Assembly (NCBI RefSeq): GCF_047872805.1
Contig: NZ_JBLQUK010000011.1
Coordinates: forward strand, 21,790 to 85,789
Direction: 5' to 3'
DNA length: 64,000 nt
Origin: Erythrobacter sp047872805
Lineage (GTDB): Bacteria; Pseudomonadota; Alphaproteobacteria; Sphingomonadales; Sphingomonadaceae
Numbering within the stretch: position 1 is the first letter of the stretch; every line of letters starts with the position of its first letter. Below the pieces are notes generated by a model that saw nothing but the letters and a program-made list of their open reading frames with translations, did not search any database and was not told where the DNA came from. A program made the position numbers and the translations under genes. This document shows positions 8,800 through 17,612 of the stretch, one piece after another.

Positions 8800-9573
8800 T
8801 TGACCGATACCGCACCGCAGGAAGTCCTGACCGAGGTCGAGGACGGAGTCCTGATCGTCACCATCAACCGTCCCGAAGCCAAGAACGCCATGACCAAGGC
8901 GGCGTCCGAAGCCATCGCAGCGGCGATGGACCGGCTCGACGCAGAGGACGACCTGCGGGTCGGCATTCTGACCGGAGCGGGCGGCACATTCTGTTCGGGC
9001 ATGGACCTCAAAGGCTTCCTGCGCGGCGAAAGCCCCAGCGTCGAAGGGCGCGGATTTGGCGGTGTGGTGCAGGCTCCGCCCGCCAAACCGTTGATTGCAG
9101 CGGTTGAGGGATATGCGCTGGCCGGCGGGCTGGAACTGATGATCGCCTGCGATCTGGTGGTTGCCAATGCGGGCGCGAAATTCGGCATCCCCGAAGCCAA
9201 GCGCGGGCTTGTCGCGGCGGCGGGCGGTGTGATGATGCTGCCCGATCAAATCCCCGAACGGGTGGCGATGGAGCTTGCCCTGACCGGCGATTTCATCGGT
9301 GCCGAGCGCGCCTATCAACTGGGCCTGATCAATCAGGTGGTCGAAGGCTCCGCGCTCGACGGGGCCAAGGCGCTGGCGGCCAAGATTGCCGCCAACGGCC
9401 CGCTGGCGGTGCGCGTATCGAAACAGGTGATGAAGGAATCGCGCGGCTGGGCAATGGAAGAACGCTATGCGCGGCAGGGCAAGTTGATCGCTCCGGTGTT
9501 TGTTTCCGAAGACGCCCGCGAAGGCGCCGCCGCCTTTGCCGAAAAACGCGCTCCCAACTGGAAGGGTAAATAA
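8800..9573 (+). CDS. Enoyl-CoA hydratase/isomerase (crotonase family)
   Basis: Hydrates trans-2-enoyl-CoA in beta-oxidation. The frame is open from an ATG at 8722. The TTG at 8800 is preferred because GGAGAG lies 6-7 bp upstream and it begins close to the family's conserved start (VLTEVEDGVLIVTINRPEAK). This gives 257 aa, normal for the family. Oxyanion-hole segments are GGTFCSGMDLKGF and AVEGYALAGGLELMIACDLV. A Glu lies in GIPEAKRGLVAAAGG. It is one base from the acyl-CoA dehydrogenase start (9575), hence one operon. A standalone crotonase may also act on non-fatty acyl-CoAs. Confidence 0.92.
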   Translation: MTDTAPQEVLTEVEDGVLIVTINRPEAKNAMTKAASEAIAAAMDRLDAEDDLRVGILTGAGGTFCSGMDLKGFLRGESPSVEGRGFGGVVQAPPAKPLIAAVEGYALAGGLELMIACDLVVANAGAKFGIPEAKRGLVAAAGGVMMLPDQIPERVAMELALTGDFIGAERAYQLGLINQVVEGSALDGAKALAAKIAANGPLAVRVSKQVMKESRGWAMEERYARQGKLIAPVFVSEDAREGAAAFAEKRAPNWKGK

Positions 9574-9574
9574 G

Positions 9575-10738
9575 ATGCCGGTGATTGACGTAGCTCAGCC
9601 CGAATTCATGAATGACGAGGAGATTTCGATCTTTGCCGACGCCGTGGGTAAATTCTACCAACAGCACGCTCCGCAAAAGCGCGTGCAGAAATGGCGCGAC
9701 GATGGTCAGGTCGAACGCGAATTCTGGAACGAAGCGGGCGCAGCCGGATTGCTGGGCGTGTCGGTGCCCGAACAATATGGCGGCCACGGCGGCGATTTCC
9801 GGCATGACATCGTCGTGATTGACCAGCAATCCAAACACGATGTCGATGGGTTCGCGGCGAGCCTGCACAACACCATCATCCTGCCCTATCTGGTGCGCCA
9901 CGGGACCGAGGAGCAGAAACTGAAATATCTGCCCAAGCTGGTCAGCGGCGAATTGGTCAGCGCAATTGCGATGACCGAACCGGGGGTCGGATCGGACCTG
10001 CAATCAATCACCACGACCGCGCTGAAAGACGGCAACGGTTACCGCATCAACGGCGCAAAAACCTATATTTCGAACGGCCAGACTGCCGACTTCATCGTCG
10101 TCGTCGCCAAGACCGATCCCAACGAACGCGCCAAGGGCATCTCGTTGATGCTGCTCGAAACCGAAGGCGCAGAAGGGTTCCAACGCGGCAAAAAACTCGA
10201 CAAGATCGGGATGGACGCCGCCGACACGTCTGAGCTGTTTTTCGACAATGTCTTTGTGCCCGCCGAAAATGTGCTTGGCGGGGTAGAGGGCAAGGGCTTC
10301 TATCAGCTGATGGGCGAGCTGGCGCAGGAACGTCTGGTGATCGCCATGGGCGCGGCCAGCGGGATCGAGAAAGCGCTCGATGTGACGGTCGAATATGTCA
10401 AGAACCGCAAGGCATTCGGCCAGACGATCTGGGATTTCCAGAACACCCAGTTTGTGCTCGCCGACTTGAAGGCGCGCGGCACGGCGGCGCGGGTGTTCGT
10501 CAACGATTGCATCGCCAAACTGCTCAAGGGTGAGCTGGATGTGGCGACTGCAGCCATGGCGAAATACTGGGTGACCGAGCTGCAAAGCGAAGTGGTCGAC
10601 AAATGCCTGCAGCTGCATGGCGGCGCAGGCTACATCAACGAATATCCCATCGCGAAAATGTACCGCGACGCGCGCATCACGCGCATTTTTGGCGGGTCGA
10701 ACGAGGTCATGAAAATGCTGATCGCGCGCTCGATGTAA
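9575..10738 (+). CDS. Acyl-CoA dehydrogenase
   Basis: FAD-dependent first step of beta-oxidation, passing electrons to electron-transfer flavoprotein. The ATG at 9575 follows the hydratase stop by one base; the frame is open further upstream only because it overlaps that gene. The 387-aa protein has the N-terminal helical domain, the family signatures AMTEPGVGSDLQSI and GAKTYISNGQTADF, and the C-terminal LQLHGGAGYINEYPIAKMYRD followed by ITRIFGGSNEV. The catalytic base is not the Glu of the ECH-type in an obvious position, so substrate class is open; long-chain or branched acyl-CoA are both possible. Downstream lies a REPIN-like repeat. Confidence 0.93.
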   Translation: MPVIDVAQPEFMNDEEISIFADAVGKFYQQHAPQKRVQKWRDDGQVEREFWNEAGAAGLLGVSVPEQYGGHGGDFRHDIVVIDQQSKHDVDGFAASLHNTIILPYLVRHGTEEQKLKYLPKLVSGELVSAIAMTEPGVGSDLQSITTTALKDGNGYRINGAKTYISNGQTADFIVVVAKTDPNERAKGISLMLLETEGAEGFQRGKKLDKIGMDAADTSELFFDNVFVPAENVLGGVEGKGFYQLMGELAQERLVIAMGAASGIEKALDVTVEYVKNRKAFGQTIWDFQNTQFVLADLKARGTAARVFVNDCIAKLLKGELDVATAAMAKYWVTELQSEVVDKCLQLHGGAGYINEYPIAKMYRDARITRIFGGSNEVMKMLIARSM

Positions 10739-10761
10739 GACATCGAACGCTTTCTTGGCTT

Positions 10762-10946
10762 TTCGAAGGCGCATCCGCGCCTTCGTCCTCGGCGCTATTG
10801 TTCGCTTCGCTCACGCACCTGCGGGCGGGCGGTCGCCCTTGCGGCTCGCGCCGTTTGTCTTGCACAGCAGAGCTGCGGCCGCGAAGTGGAGCGAAGCGAA
10901 ACGGAGGGAACAGCCGGGAGGACGAAGGCGCGGATGCGCCTTCGAA
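10762..10946. repeat. REPIN-like element (paired palindromes in inverted orientation)
   Basis: A 29-bp left arm (10762-10790) is repeated as an exact inverted copy at 10918-10946. Each arm is itself a hairpin: CGAAGGCGC pairs with GCGCCTTCG around a 4-nt loop. A second, shorter inverted match lies inside: GTTCGCTTCGCTC near 10799-10811 against GAGCGAAGCGAA near 10889. The whole can fold into one long cruciform. This is the architecture of REP doublets. No coding function is supported. Confidence 0.8.
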
Positions 10947-10950
10947 ATAC

Positions 10951-10986
10951 AAAAAGGGCGCCCCGGTTTCCCGGGACGCCCTTTTG
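10951..10986 (-). terminator. Intrinsic terminator of the 852-aa TonB receptor
   Basis: AAAAGGGCG (10952-10960) pairs with CGCCCTTTT (10977-10985), extended by a CCCGG/CCGGG inner stem. On the minus strand the stem runs into T5, 18 bp after the receptor's stop codon. The opposite orientation also ends in T4, so it could stop readthrough from the acyl-CoA dehydrogenase side. Confidence 0.8.
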
Positions 10987-11003
10987 TGTCTTGCCTTGCG
11001 CGC

Positions 11004-13562
11004 TTAGAATTTGGCGCGCAGCACAACGCCGTAGGTGCGCGGCTGGAGCGAGAAGGCCGAACGCGAATTTGCCGCCCCGCTGCCCCGCAACGTGGTGTTG
11101 AAAGTCACCCCGCGCGTCACATTGTCGGTCAGATTGTTGACGAAGCCTTCGAGCGAGAAAGCCCCATCGGCAAACCGCAGACCGGCGCGCAGATTGATGA
11201 ATTCCTTGCCATCCTGCACGTCGCCAATGATCAGCGGCGCTGCATCAATCGCCGCCTGCAGGCTACCCGCAGCCGCAATCTGCGCCGCGCTGGGCGGAAC
11301 GATGGCCTGCGTCGAGGTGCGCTGATCGTCCTCCAGCCGGATCTGCCCGGCCAGGAAGAATTCGGTGCTGTCGTTGATCGGCTTTTCCCAAAGACCGCCA
11401 AACACCGCGACAATATCGGGCGCATTGGTAAGCGGGTTACCGCACAAGGATGCAACCGTGACCACGGCGGCCTGATTGCCTGCACAATCCTCTGGATAAC
11501 GCGCATCGAGGAAGGTGCCGCCGAAATTGAAGGTCAATTCATCATTCGGGCGGATCAAACCTTCGATTTCAAGCCCCGTCGATTTTGCGGTTGGAACGTT
11601 GAAGGTCTGGAATGCGGTGCCGGTAAACTCAAGCACCTGGAAGTTTGAAAACTCCTCATGGAATGCGGCGATGTTGACCGTCAGCGCATCATCCAGCAGC
11701 CGGGATTTGAGGCCAATCTCATAGGCGTCGACTTCTTCCGACTGGAACCGGGGGTCGGCGCCGCCAACTCCCGCCGTGGTATCAAGGTTGATACCGCCAG
11801 ACTTATAACCATGGGTGAAGCTGGCATAGAGATTGACCGGCGCGGCAAATTCATAGCCGAGCCGGGCGGTGTAGATCAGTTCCTCATCGTCAAACTGCGA
11901 TTGGAACGTGCGCACCAGTGGCAGGGCTGCGGCCTGCGGCAAATCGGCAGGGGCAGTGAAACCAAAGCAGCCCAGCGCGATAAAGGTCGGTTGCAACGAC
12001 GCCGGAATACCCGCGAGCGCGCCGAGCACGGCGGGGCAAATCTGGTTGTTTACCGCAGTCTGGGTAAAGCCGCCCTGTTTGTCTTCGAACGAGTAACGCG
12101 CACCCAGCGTCAGTTCGAGCCCGTCGGTGATTTCAAAACTGTTATGCGTAAAGATCGAATAGCTTTGCGCATCCTGCTGGAACCGGTTGGTGTTGGTGGT
12201 GCCAGCCGGGTCAACCCCGGTGAACAGGGTCAGCGGGTTCGGCCCCAGCGCCCCGCCGGTGGCCGGGAACAGCAAGGCCCCCACCTGCTCGCCATAATCC
12301 TCACCCAGCGAGAAAGAGACCGATTGATCCAGCGTTTCATCCGAATAGAAACCACCGATCATGTAATTCAACCGGCCGCCCGCGGCCTCACCCTGAAGCC
12401 GGAGTTCGGCGGTGAAGGTCTCAATTGTCAGATCAAGCACATCGACATTGAAAACGTCGAGCGCGGTAAAATCCGAATCGTAAGCTTCGAGCGATTCAAA
12501 CTTGCGATAGGACCCGATGAAGATCACGTCGGCGCTGTCCGAGATTGGAAATTCGACCTCGCCCGTCAGGCCGAAATTGTCGACGTCGGCCCGTGGCGCG
12601 AAATTGGCGGAGACGATCCGGTCATCAAGCGCCTGTTCGAATTCAGGCTGGCCAAAGGGGTTGTTGGAAACGGTGGTTTGCCCATTGCCGCCCGTTGCGC
12701 CCAATCCGACCGCCGCAAATGCACCGCCGGGAACCAGCGGCGACTGATACAGCTCAATTGCGCCGCAGCAGCTTGACTTGCTCTTGGAATAATCGGCGAT
12801 CAACCGGCCGCGCAGCCCGCTTTCGGTATCCCAGCCCAATTGGGTGCGGATCAGATATTGGTCGACATCATTGGTGTCGCCAATCTCTGTCCCCGCGCCG
12901 TTGACCACGGTCAGGAACCCGTCGCGTTCGCGGTAGGCCCCCGTCACGCGCAGCGCCAGAGTGTCCTGAACGATGGGCACATTGACCGCGCCTTGCAGGC
13001 TGATTTCGTCAAAGCTGCCATAGCCGGCGTTCACAAAGCCGCCAAATTCACTGAGGTCGGGGCGGTTGTTGGTGATGGTGAGCGCGCCCGCCGATGTGTT
13101 GCGGCCAAAGGTCGTGCCCTGCGGTCCGCGCAGCACCTCAACCCGTTCGACATCGACAAATTCGGACAAAGCAACGCCGGGGCGCGATTGATACGCGCCA
13201 TCGATGAAGATCCCGACTGCACTTTCAAACCCGATGTTGTTCGAAGTGGTGCCGACGCCGCGAATACGCAGCACGACCGAGCCGGACGCAATCTGCGCCT
13301 GGCTGCTGCTGAAACTGGGCGCAAGGGTCGTCACTTCCTGAATATTGTCGACGCCCTGATTTTCGAGCGCCTGCGGCGAAATCGCGGTCACGGCGAGCGG
13401 AATATCCTGAACGTCCTGCGCGCGCCTGGTGGCGGTCACGATGATGACATTGTCGTCCGCAACCGGGACTGCACGGGGTGCGGCATCCTGAGCAAAGGCG
13501 GGTGCGGTGAACGAACTGCAGGCCATAAGGCCGGCAGCATAGGCTGCGAGCTTGCGTGTCAT
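11004..13562 (-). CDS. TonB-dependent receptor (852 aa)
   Basis: Outer-membrane TonB-gated transporter. The frame opens at 13670, but the ATG at 13562 is chosen: GGAGAGGAT lies just upstream and a signal peptide starts there (MTRKLAAYAAGLMACSSFTA, cleaved near AFAQ-D). The TonB box region is NVIIVTATRRAQDVQD, and the plug has IRGVGTTSNNIGFESAVGIF and EVLRGPQGTTFGRNTSAG. The barrel ends RTYGVVLRAKF. The subclass (ADDAVGIFIDG type) is the expanded sphingomonad group often associated with hydrophobic, terpenoid or siderophore-like substrates. That link is family knowledge only. It lies beside a beta-oxidation cluster and an EthA-like monooxygenase. Confidence 0.92.
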   Translation of the reverse strand: MTRKLAAYAAGLMACSSFTAPAFAQDAAPRAVPVADDNVIIVTATRRAQDVQDIPLAVTAISPQALENQGVDNIQEVTTLAPSFSSSQAQIASGSVVLRIRGVGTTSNNIGFESAVGIFIDGAYQSRPGVALSEFVDVERVEVLRGPQGTTFGRNTSAGALTITNNRPDLSEFGGFVNAGYGSFDEISLQGAVNVPIVQDTLALRVTGAYRERDGFLTVVNGAGTEIGDTNDVDQYLIRTQLGWDTESGLRGRLIADYSKSKSSCCGAIELYQSPLVPGGAFAAVGLGATGGNGQTTVSNNPFGQPEFEQALDDRIVSANFAPRADVDNFGLTGEVEFPISDSADVIFIGSYRKFESLEAYDSDFTALDVFNVDVLDLTIETFTAELRLQGEAAGGRLNYMIGGFYSDETLDQSVSFSLGEDYGEQVGALLFPATGGALGPNPLTLFTGVDPAGTTNTNRFQQDAQSYSIFTHNSFEITDGLELTLGARYSFEDKQGGFTQTAVNNQICPAVLGALAGIPASLQPTFIALGCFGFTAPADLPQAAALPLVRTFQSQFDDEELIYTARLGYEFAAPVNLYASFTHGYKSGGINLDTTAGVGGADPRFQSEEVDAYEIGLKSRLLDDALTVNIAAFHEEFSNFQVLEFTGTAFQTFNVPTAKSTGLEIEGLIRPNDELTFNFGGTFLDARYPEDCAGNQAAVVTVASLCGNPLTNAPDIVAVFGGLWEKPINDSTEFFLAGQIRLEDDQRTSTQAIVPPSAAQIAAAGSLQAAIDAAPLIIGDVQDGKEFINLRAGLRFADGAFSLEGFVNNLTDNVTRGVTFNTTLRGSGAANSRSAFSLQPRTYGVVLRAKF

Positions 13563-13620
13563 TGAATATCCTCTCCACTGGACGCCCGGATTATTGTCCG
13601 GTGCGGTTCTCCAATTGCCG

Positions 13621-13648
13621 AGATTATCAGCGCTTTCGGCGATGCCAA
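13621..13648 (-). promoter_or_regulatory. Candidate promoter of the 852-aa TonB receptor
   Basis: On the minus strand, TTGGCA (13643-13648), a 16-bp spacer and TAATCT (13621-13626) stand about 60 bp upstream of the start codon. Both hexamers are close to consensus, but the spacer is one base short. Confidence 0.45.
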
Positions 13649-13793
13649 GAGTCGCGTGGCGGTTGTTCAAGGATAGTAGTAAAAATGCAACAATGTGTGT
13701 TGCGGCGCAGCATAGATACGTCTTTGCAATGCATATGCTAATTATGTTGCACGCGGCGCAATTGATGCGCGCTGTGCATTGTCAATGATTACG

Positions 13794-15839
13794 CTACGGC
13801 TTCAGGCCGAAACGAAGGCCCAGCCAGACAGTGCGCGGCACGCCCAGATCGATTGAGCCGCCCGAATTGCGGGTCACGATGTCCTCATCAAGCAGATTTT
13901 CGGCGCGCGCAATCAGCGATAGATTTCGCACCAGCGGAATCTGCGCGAACAGATCAATCGTTGTGGCCGAGCGCAAGATGTCGGTTTCAAGGTCATCTTC
14001 GAATTGCGCGCCCACATGGCGCAGAGTCCCGGCAAGCCGCCAACCTGCTGCGGGTTGCCACGCCAGCGTTGCCGATGCGGCAAACTCGGGGGTCTGCGGC
14101 GGGCGATTTCCGTTCAGCGGCGATGATGCGCCTTCCCCGTCAATCTCTGCATCGGTGAGGCTGAACGAGGCATCGAGGCTGACGCTGCCAAACCGCGCGG
14201 CCAGCGTGCCTTCGATCCCTTGCGCCGAGATTGCAGGCAGGTTCTGACGTTGCCGAAGATTGGGCGCAATCGTCACATTGGCGATGGCGTTTTCAACCTC
14301 ATTGTCAAACGCGGTCAGCGACAGGACCGCAGCATCCACCGGCTGCCAGCTCAGCCCGACCTCAAACCCTTGCAGCCGCTCATTCCTGAGCGCGGCATTG
14401 GCCTGTGTCACTACCGGGAACACCACGAATGGCCGGTACAGTTCGTTAAGGGTCGGCACCCGCAGCCCGGTATAGGCCGCCGCGCGCAAATCCAGCCGCC
14501 GGGTGGCGTAGAACGAAGCCCCCGCGCGCCAGCTCAACTCCCAGTCGGACCGGTCCTGCGCGATGGTTTCGGATACCAATCCGCCATTGGCATCGACCGC
14601 GCGAAAGAACCCGTCTGCAATCCTGGTGTGATCCGCGCGCACTCCGCCGGTCACCACCAGCGGGCCGATTTCCCAATCGTCCTCCAGAAACAGGCCAAGA
14701 TTGCTGGTCACGCCCCCCGCGCGCCGCCGCTCGGTCAACAATCCGCTGAACGCGCTATAGGCTTCTTCCTGCAATTCCCCGTCAGACCGGCGGTAATCCG
14801 CGCCCACCCGCACATCGTGCCCCTCTGCAATCGGCGGGCGCACTTCGATCTTGCCGCCCAGCCCGGTCGAGGGCGTGTTGCGCTGGTCGAGCACCCGCGT
14901 GAACCGGGTCGAACTGATCACCACATTGGAGAAATTGCGCGCCTGGACATAGGCCAGCGCGTCGAATTTCCAGTCACCTCGTCCGATCACCCGCAGGCTC
15001 GCATCCTGACCCTCGCTCGCCGAATCCGCGCCGTCAAAGCGCAGGGTGCGGCTATCGTCAAAGATACTCACGCGCGCCTGCAATTCGGTGTCGGCAGACA
15101 GCGGAGCGACCGCGCGCATGCCGACCTGCCAACTGTCAAACGCCGCCCGCGCGCTGGCCGGCACGCGGTCCCCGGCGGGTGTCGTGAAGAACCCCTGTCC
15201 GCGGTCCCAGCGCCCGGTTACCACGCCGAACCCGCCGCCCAATTGCTGCGTGATGGCGGCGCTGGCCTCGGTCTCTGCGCGGTCGTTGATCGCCAGATTG
15301 GCCGCGAGCGGGCCAAGCGTGTCTGCCCCCGCGCTTTCCAGCTCGATCGTCCCGGCGAGCGCGCCTGCGCCAAACGGCCCGGACCCGCCGCCGCGCGTCA
15401 CCCGGATGCGCGCCAGGCCCTCGGGCGCAATCGCGGACAGCGGGATATAGCCAAAGAACGGATCGGCAATCGGCACCCCATCGAGCAGCACCAGCGCGCG
15501 GCTGGTGGCATTGCCGCCCAGCGCGCGCAAGGTCACGCCCTGCGCGCTGGGGTTCGATGATCGGCTGTCGGACCGGCGGAATTGCTGAAACCCGGCGACA
15601 TTGGACAGCACATCCTCAATCCGGCCCGAACCGCTGGAGATGATCTGCTCACGCTCAATCTCGGTAACCGAATAGACGATGTTGGACAGCGCCGGTTCCA
15701 ACCCTTCGCCGGTCACGACAATCTCACCTTCGGGATATGCGTTCCCGGAGGTTTCGCCGCTATCCTCTTCCTGCGCCTGCGCGGGCGGGCAAATTGCGAT
15801 GATACTGGCGGCAGCGAGAAAGCGAAAAACACAGGTCAT
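13794..15839 (-). CDS. TonB-dependent receptor (BtuB/siderophore-size, 681 aa)
   Basis: A shorter TonB receptor with a signal peptide (MTCVFRFLAAASIIAICPPA, ending near QAQ-E). The TonB box region is GEIVVTGEG, and the plug has DVLSNVAGFQQFRRSDSRSS, TLRALGGNATSRALVLLDGV and RVTRGGGSGPFGAGALAGTI. The last residue of the barrel follows VWLGLRFGLKP. The size and GGNATSRALVLLDGVPIADPF plug fit the BtuB/FecA-like class used for cobalamin or Fe complexes. I see no cobalamin riboswitch upstream. The ATG at 15839 is chosen over the one at 15869 because the leader is a more normal signal peptide. It is divergent from the monooxygenase at 15955. Confidence 0.88.
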   Translation of the reverse strand: MTCVFRFLAAASIIAICPPAQAQEEDSGETSGNAYPEGEIVVTGEGLEPALSNIVYSVTEIEREQIISSGSGRIEDVLSNVAGFQQFRRSDSRSSNPSAQGVTLRALGGNATSRALVLLDGVPIADPFFGYIPLSAIAPEGLARIRVTRGGGSGPFGAGALAGTIELESAGADTLGPLAANLAINDRAETEASAAITQQLGGGFGVVTGRWDRGQGFFTTPAGDRVPASARAAFDSWQVGMRAVAPLSADTELQARVSIFDDSRTLRFDGADSASEGQDASLRVIGRGDWKFDALAYVQARNFSNVVISSTRFTRVLDQRNTPSTGLGGKIEVRPPIAEGHDVRVGADYRRSDGELQEEAYSAFSGLLTERRRAGGVTSNLGLFLEDDWEIGPLVVTGGVRADHTRIADGFFRAVDANGGLVSETIAQDRSDWELSWRAGASFYATRRLDLRAAAYTGLRVPTLNELYRPFVVFPVVTQANAALRNERLQGFEVGLSWQPVDAAVLSLTAFDNEVENAIANVTIAPNLRQRQNLPAISAQGIEGTLAARFGSVSLDASFSLTDAEIDGEGASSPLNGNRPPQTPEFAASATLAWQPAAGWRLAGTLRHVGAQFEDDLETDILRSATTIDLFAQIPLVRNLSLIARAENLLDEDIVTRNSGGSIDLGVPRTVWLGLRFGLKP

Positions 15840-15954
15840 GGGCGCGACTGCTAGCGGGTCCGGACGCACAAGTCAGTTTCAAATTGCTATCAAGACTCGC
15901 TTTTGCCGACGACGTGTGTTTACATCACTGTCAATACCACAAGAGAGAGGCCCC

Positions 15955-17463
15955 ATGCTCGCAACACCCCCTGATTACGATGTGCTGATCGTCGGCGCAG
16001 GCATTTCCGGCATCGGCATGGCCGCGCATATGCGAATGAAGGCGCCCGGCCACAGCTTCGCCATTGTCGAGCGGCGCGAGAACCTTGGCGGGACGTGGGA
16101 CTTGTTCCGCTATCCCGGCATCCGTTCGGACAGCGATATGCACACGCTGGGCTTTGATTTTGAGCCGTGGCGCCATGAAAAAAGCATAGCCGATGCGCCC
16201 GCGATCCTCGAATATCTCAACCGGATCGTCGATGAGCGCGGCATCCGCCAACACATCCGTTTCGGGCAAAAGGTCATCGCAGCGGACTTCCGTCCGGACG
16301 AGGCACGTTGGCATCTTGAGCTGGAAACCGCAGAGGGCACACGCAGCCGAGTGACGGCAAATTTCCTTTATCTCGGTTCGGGCTATTACGATTACGACGA
16401 ACCCTATGACCCCGGCTTTCAACTCGGTGCATTCAAGGGGCAGGTTCTCCACCCGCAATTCTGGCCCGAAGACCTCGATTATGCAGGCAAGAAAGTCGTG
16501 GTGATCGGATCGGGCGCGACCGCCGTCACCATCGTCCCGTCGATGGCGGAGACCGCTGGGCACGTCACCATGCTGCAACGCACGCCAACTTGGATGGCTT
16601 CGCGTCCGGCAAAGGATGGCTTTGCCAACTTTCTGCGCAAGATCCTGCCAGAACAACTCGCCTACCGGATCACCCGCGCCAAGAATATCTGGATGCAGGA
16701 TTTCGTTTTCAAGACCGCCCGCAACAAGCCCGAAAAGGTCAAGGAGAACCTGCGCAAGGGACTCGAAAAGGCAATGGGGCCAGATTACGACAAGGCGGCC
16801 TTTACCCCGCCCTACAATCCTTGGGAGCAGCGGCTGTGTCTGGTGCCCGACGCTGATATGTTCAACGCGATCAATGCGGGCAAGGCCAGCATCGTCACCG
16901 GCCATATCGAAGCATTTGAGGAAACCGGCATCCGTCTGAAATCGGGCGAACTGATTGACGCCGACATCATCATCACCGCCACCGGCCTGAACATGGCGGT
17001 CGCCGGGAAAATCGCGGTCAGCGTCAATGGCGAAGCGGTCGATTTCGCGCAAAGGTTCTATTACAAGGGCTGCATGTTCTCGAACCTGCCCAATCTTGCG
17101 GTGGTGTTCGGCTATCTCAACGCCAGTTGGACTTTGCGCGCGGACATCAATTCCGACTATGTCTGCCGGGTGCTCAATGAAATGCGCAATCAGGGGGTGG
17201 ACACCGTGACCCCGGTTCTGACCCCCGCAATGGAGGCCGCCATCGAAGAAGATGACATTTACGATTTCTCCAGCGGTTATATCCAGCGCGCCAAGCACCT
17301 CCAGCCCAAGAACGGCGTCAATTATCCGTGGCGGCTAAATCAGGAATATGTGGCGGATCGCAAGCTTATGGCGAAAGACCCGGTCGATGACGGCATCCTC
17401 ACCTTTACCCGCGCCGGGGCCAATGCGAAAACGCCGGACGAACAGCTCGAAGCCGCGGAGTAA
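15955..17463 (+). CDS. Flavin-dependent Baeyer-Villiger monooxygenase (EthA-like)
   Basis: Oxidises ketones to esters, or heteroatoms, with FAD and NADPH. The open frame begins at 15679, but ATG 15955 is preceded by AAGAGAGAGG and starts directly with the FAD-binding fold (VLIVGAGISGIGMAAHM). The BVMO fingerprint is present as FKGQVLHPQFWP, followed by the NADPH Rossmann motif VVVIGSGATAVTIVPSM. GGTWDLFRYPGIRSDS is also typical. The 502-aa size matches mycobacterial EthA and sphingomonad homologues. The native substrate is unknown. The next downstream feature is a palindromic repeat. Confidence 0.92.
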   Translation: MLATPPDYDVLIVGAGISGIGMAAHMRMKAPGHSFAIVERRENLGGTWDLFRYPGIRSDSDMHTLGFDFEPWRHEKSIADAPAILEYLNRIVDERGIRQHIRFGQKVIAADFRPDEARWHLELETAEGTRSRVTANFLYLGSGYYDYDEPYDPGFQLGAFKGQVLHPQFWPEDLDYAGKKVVVIGSGATAVTIVPSMAETAGHVTMLQRTPTWMASRPAKDGFANFLRKILPEQLAYRITRAKNIWMQDFVFKTARNKPEKVKENLRKGLEKAMGPDYDKAAFTPPYNPWEQRLCLVPDADMFNAINAGKASIVTGHIEAFEETGIRLKSGELIDADIIITATGLNMAVAGKIAVSVNGEAVDFAQRFYYKGCMFSNLPNLAVVFGYLNASWTLRADINSDYVCRVLNEMRNQGVDTVTPVLTPAMEAAIEEDDIYDFSSGYIQRAKHLQPKNGVNYPWRLNQEYVADRKLMAKDPVDDGILTFTRAGANAKTPDEQLEAAE

Positions 17464-17472
17464 GCCAAGCCT

Positions 17473-17571
17473 CGTCATTGCGAGCCGCAGGCGAAGCAAT
17501 CCAGACCGCCGCATCCAGACCGCCGCGTACCCACTCTGGATTGCCGCGCCGCTTTGCGGCTCGCAATGACG
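17473..17571. repeat. Palindromic interspersed repeat with internal 14-bp tandem duplication
   Basis: The left arm starts CGTCATTGCGAGCCGC at 17473, and its inverted counterpart ends GCGGCTCGCAATGACG at 17571. A further match of CAATCCAGA against TCTGGATTG extends both arms inward. The centre holds two exact tandem copies of ATCCAGACCGCCGC (17499-17512 and 17513-17526). The CGTCATTGCGAGC core is a family of repeats seen widely in bacterial intergenic DNA. It may also act as a transcript end for the monooxygenase gene. Confidence 0.8.
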
Positions 17572-17612
17572 AAAGACTTTTGATTCAGCCAAGCTTCGCC
17601 TAACCCAACCCC

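Noticed and set aside
10707..11026. Short frames on both strands over the inverted repeat, with similar FEGASAPSS-like translations
   Set aside because: The similarity comes from the palindromic DNA, not from a protein family.
15840..15954. Cobalamin riboswitch for the BtuB-size receptor
   Set aside because: The upstream region is too short and has no B12-box-like sequence.
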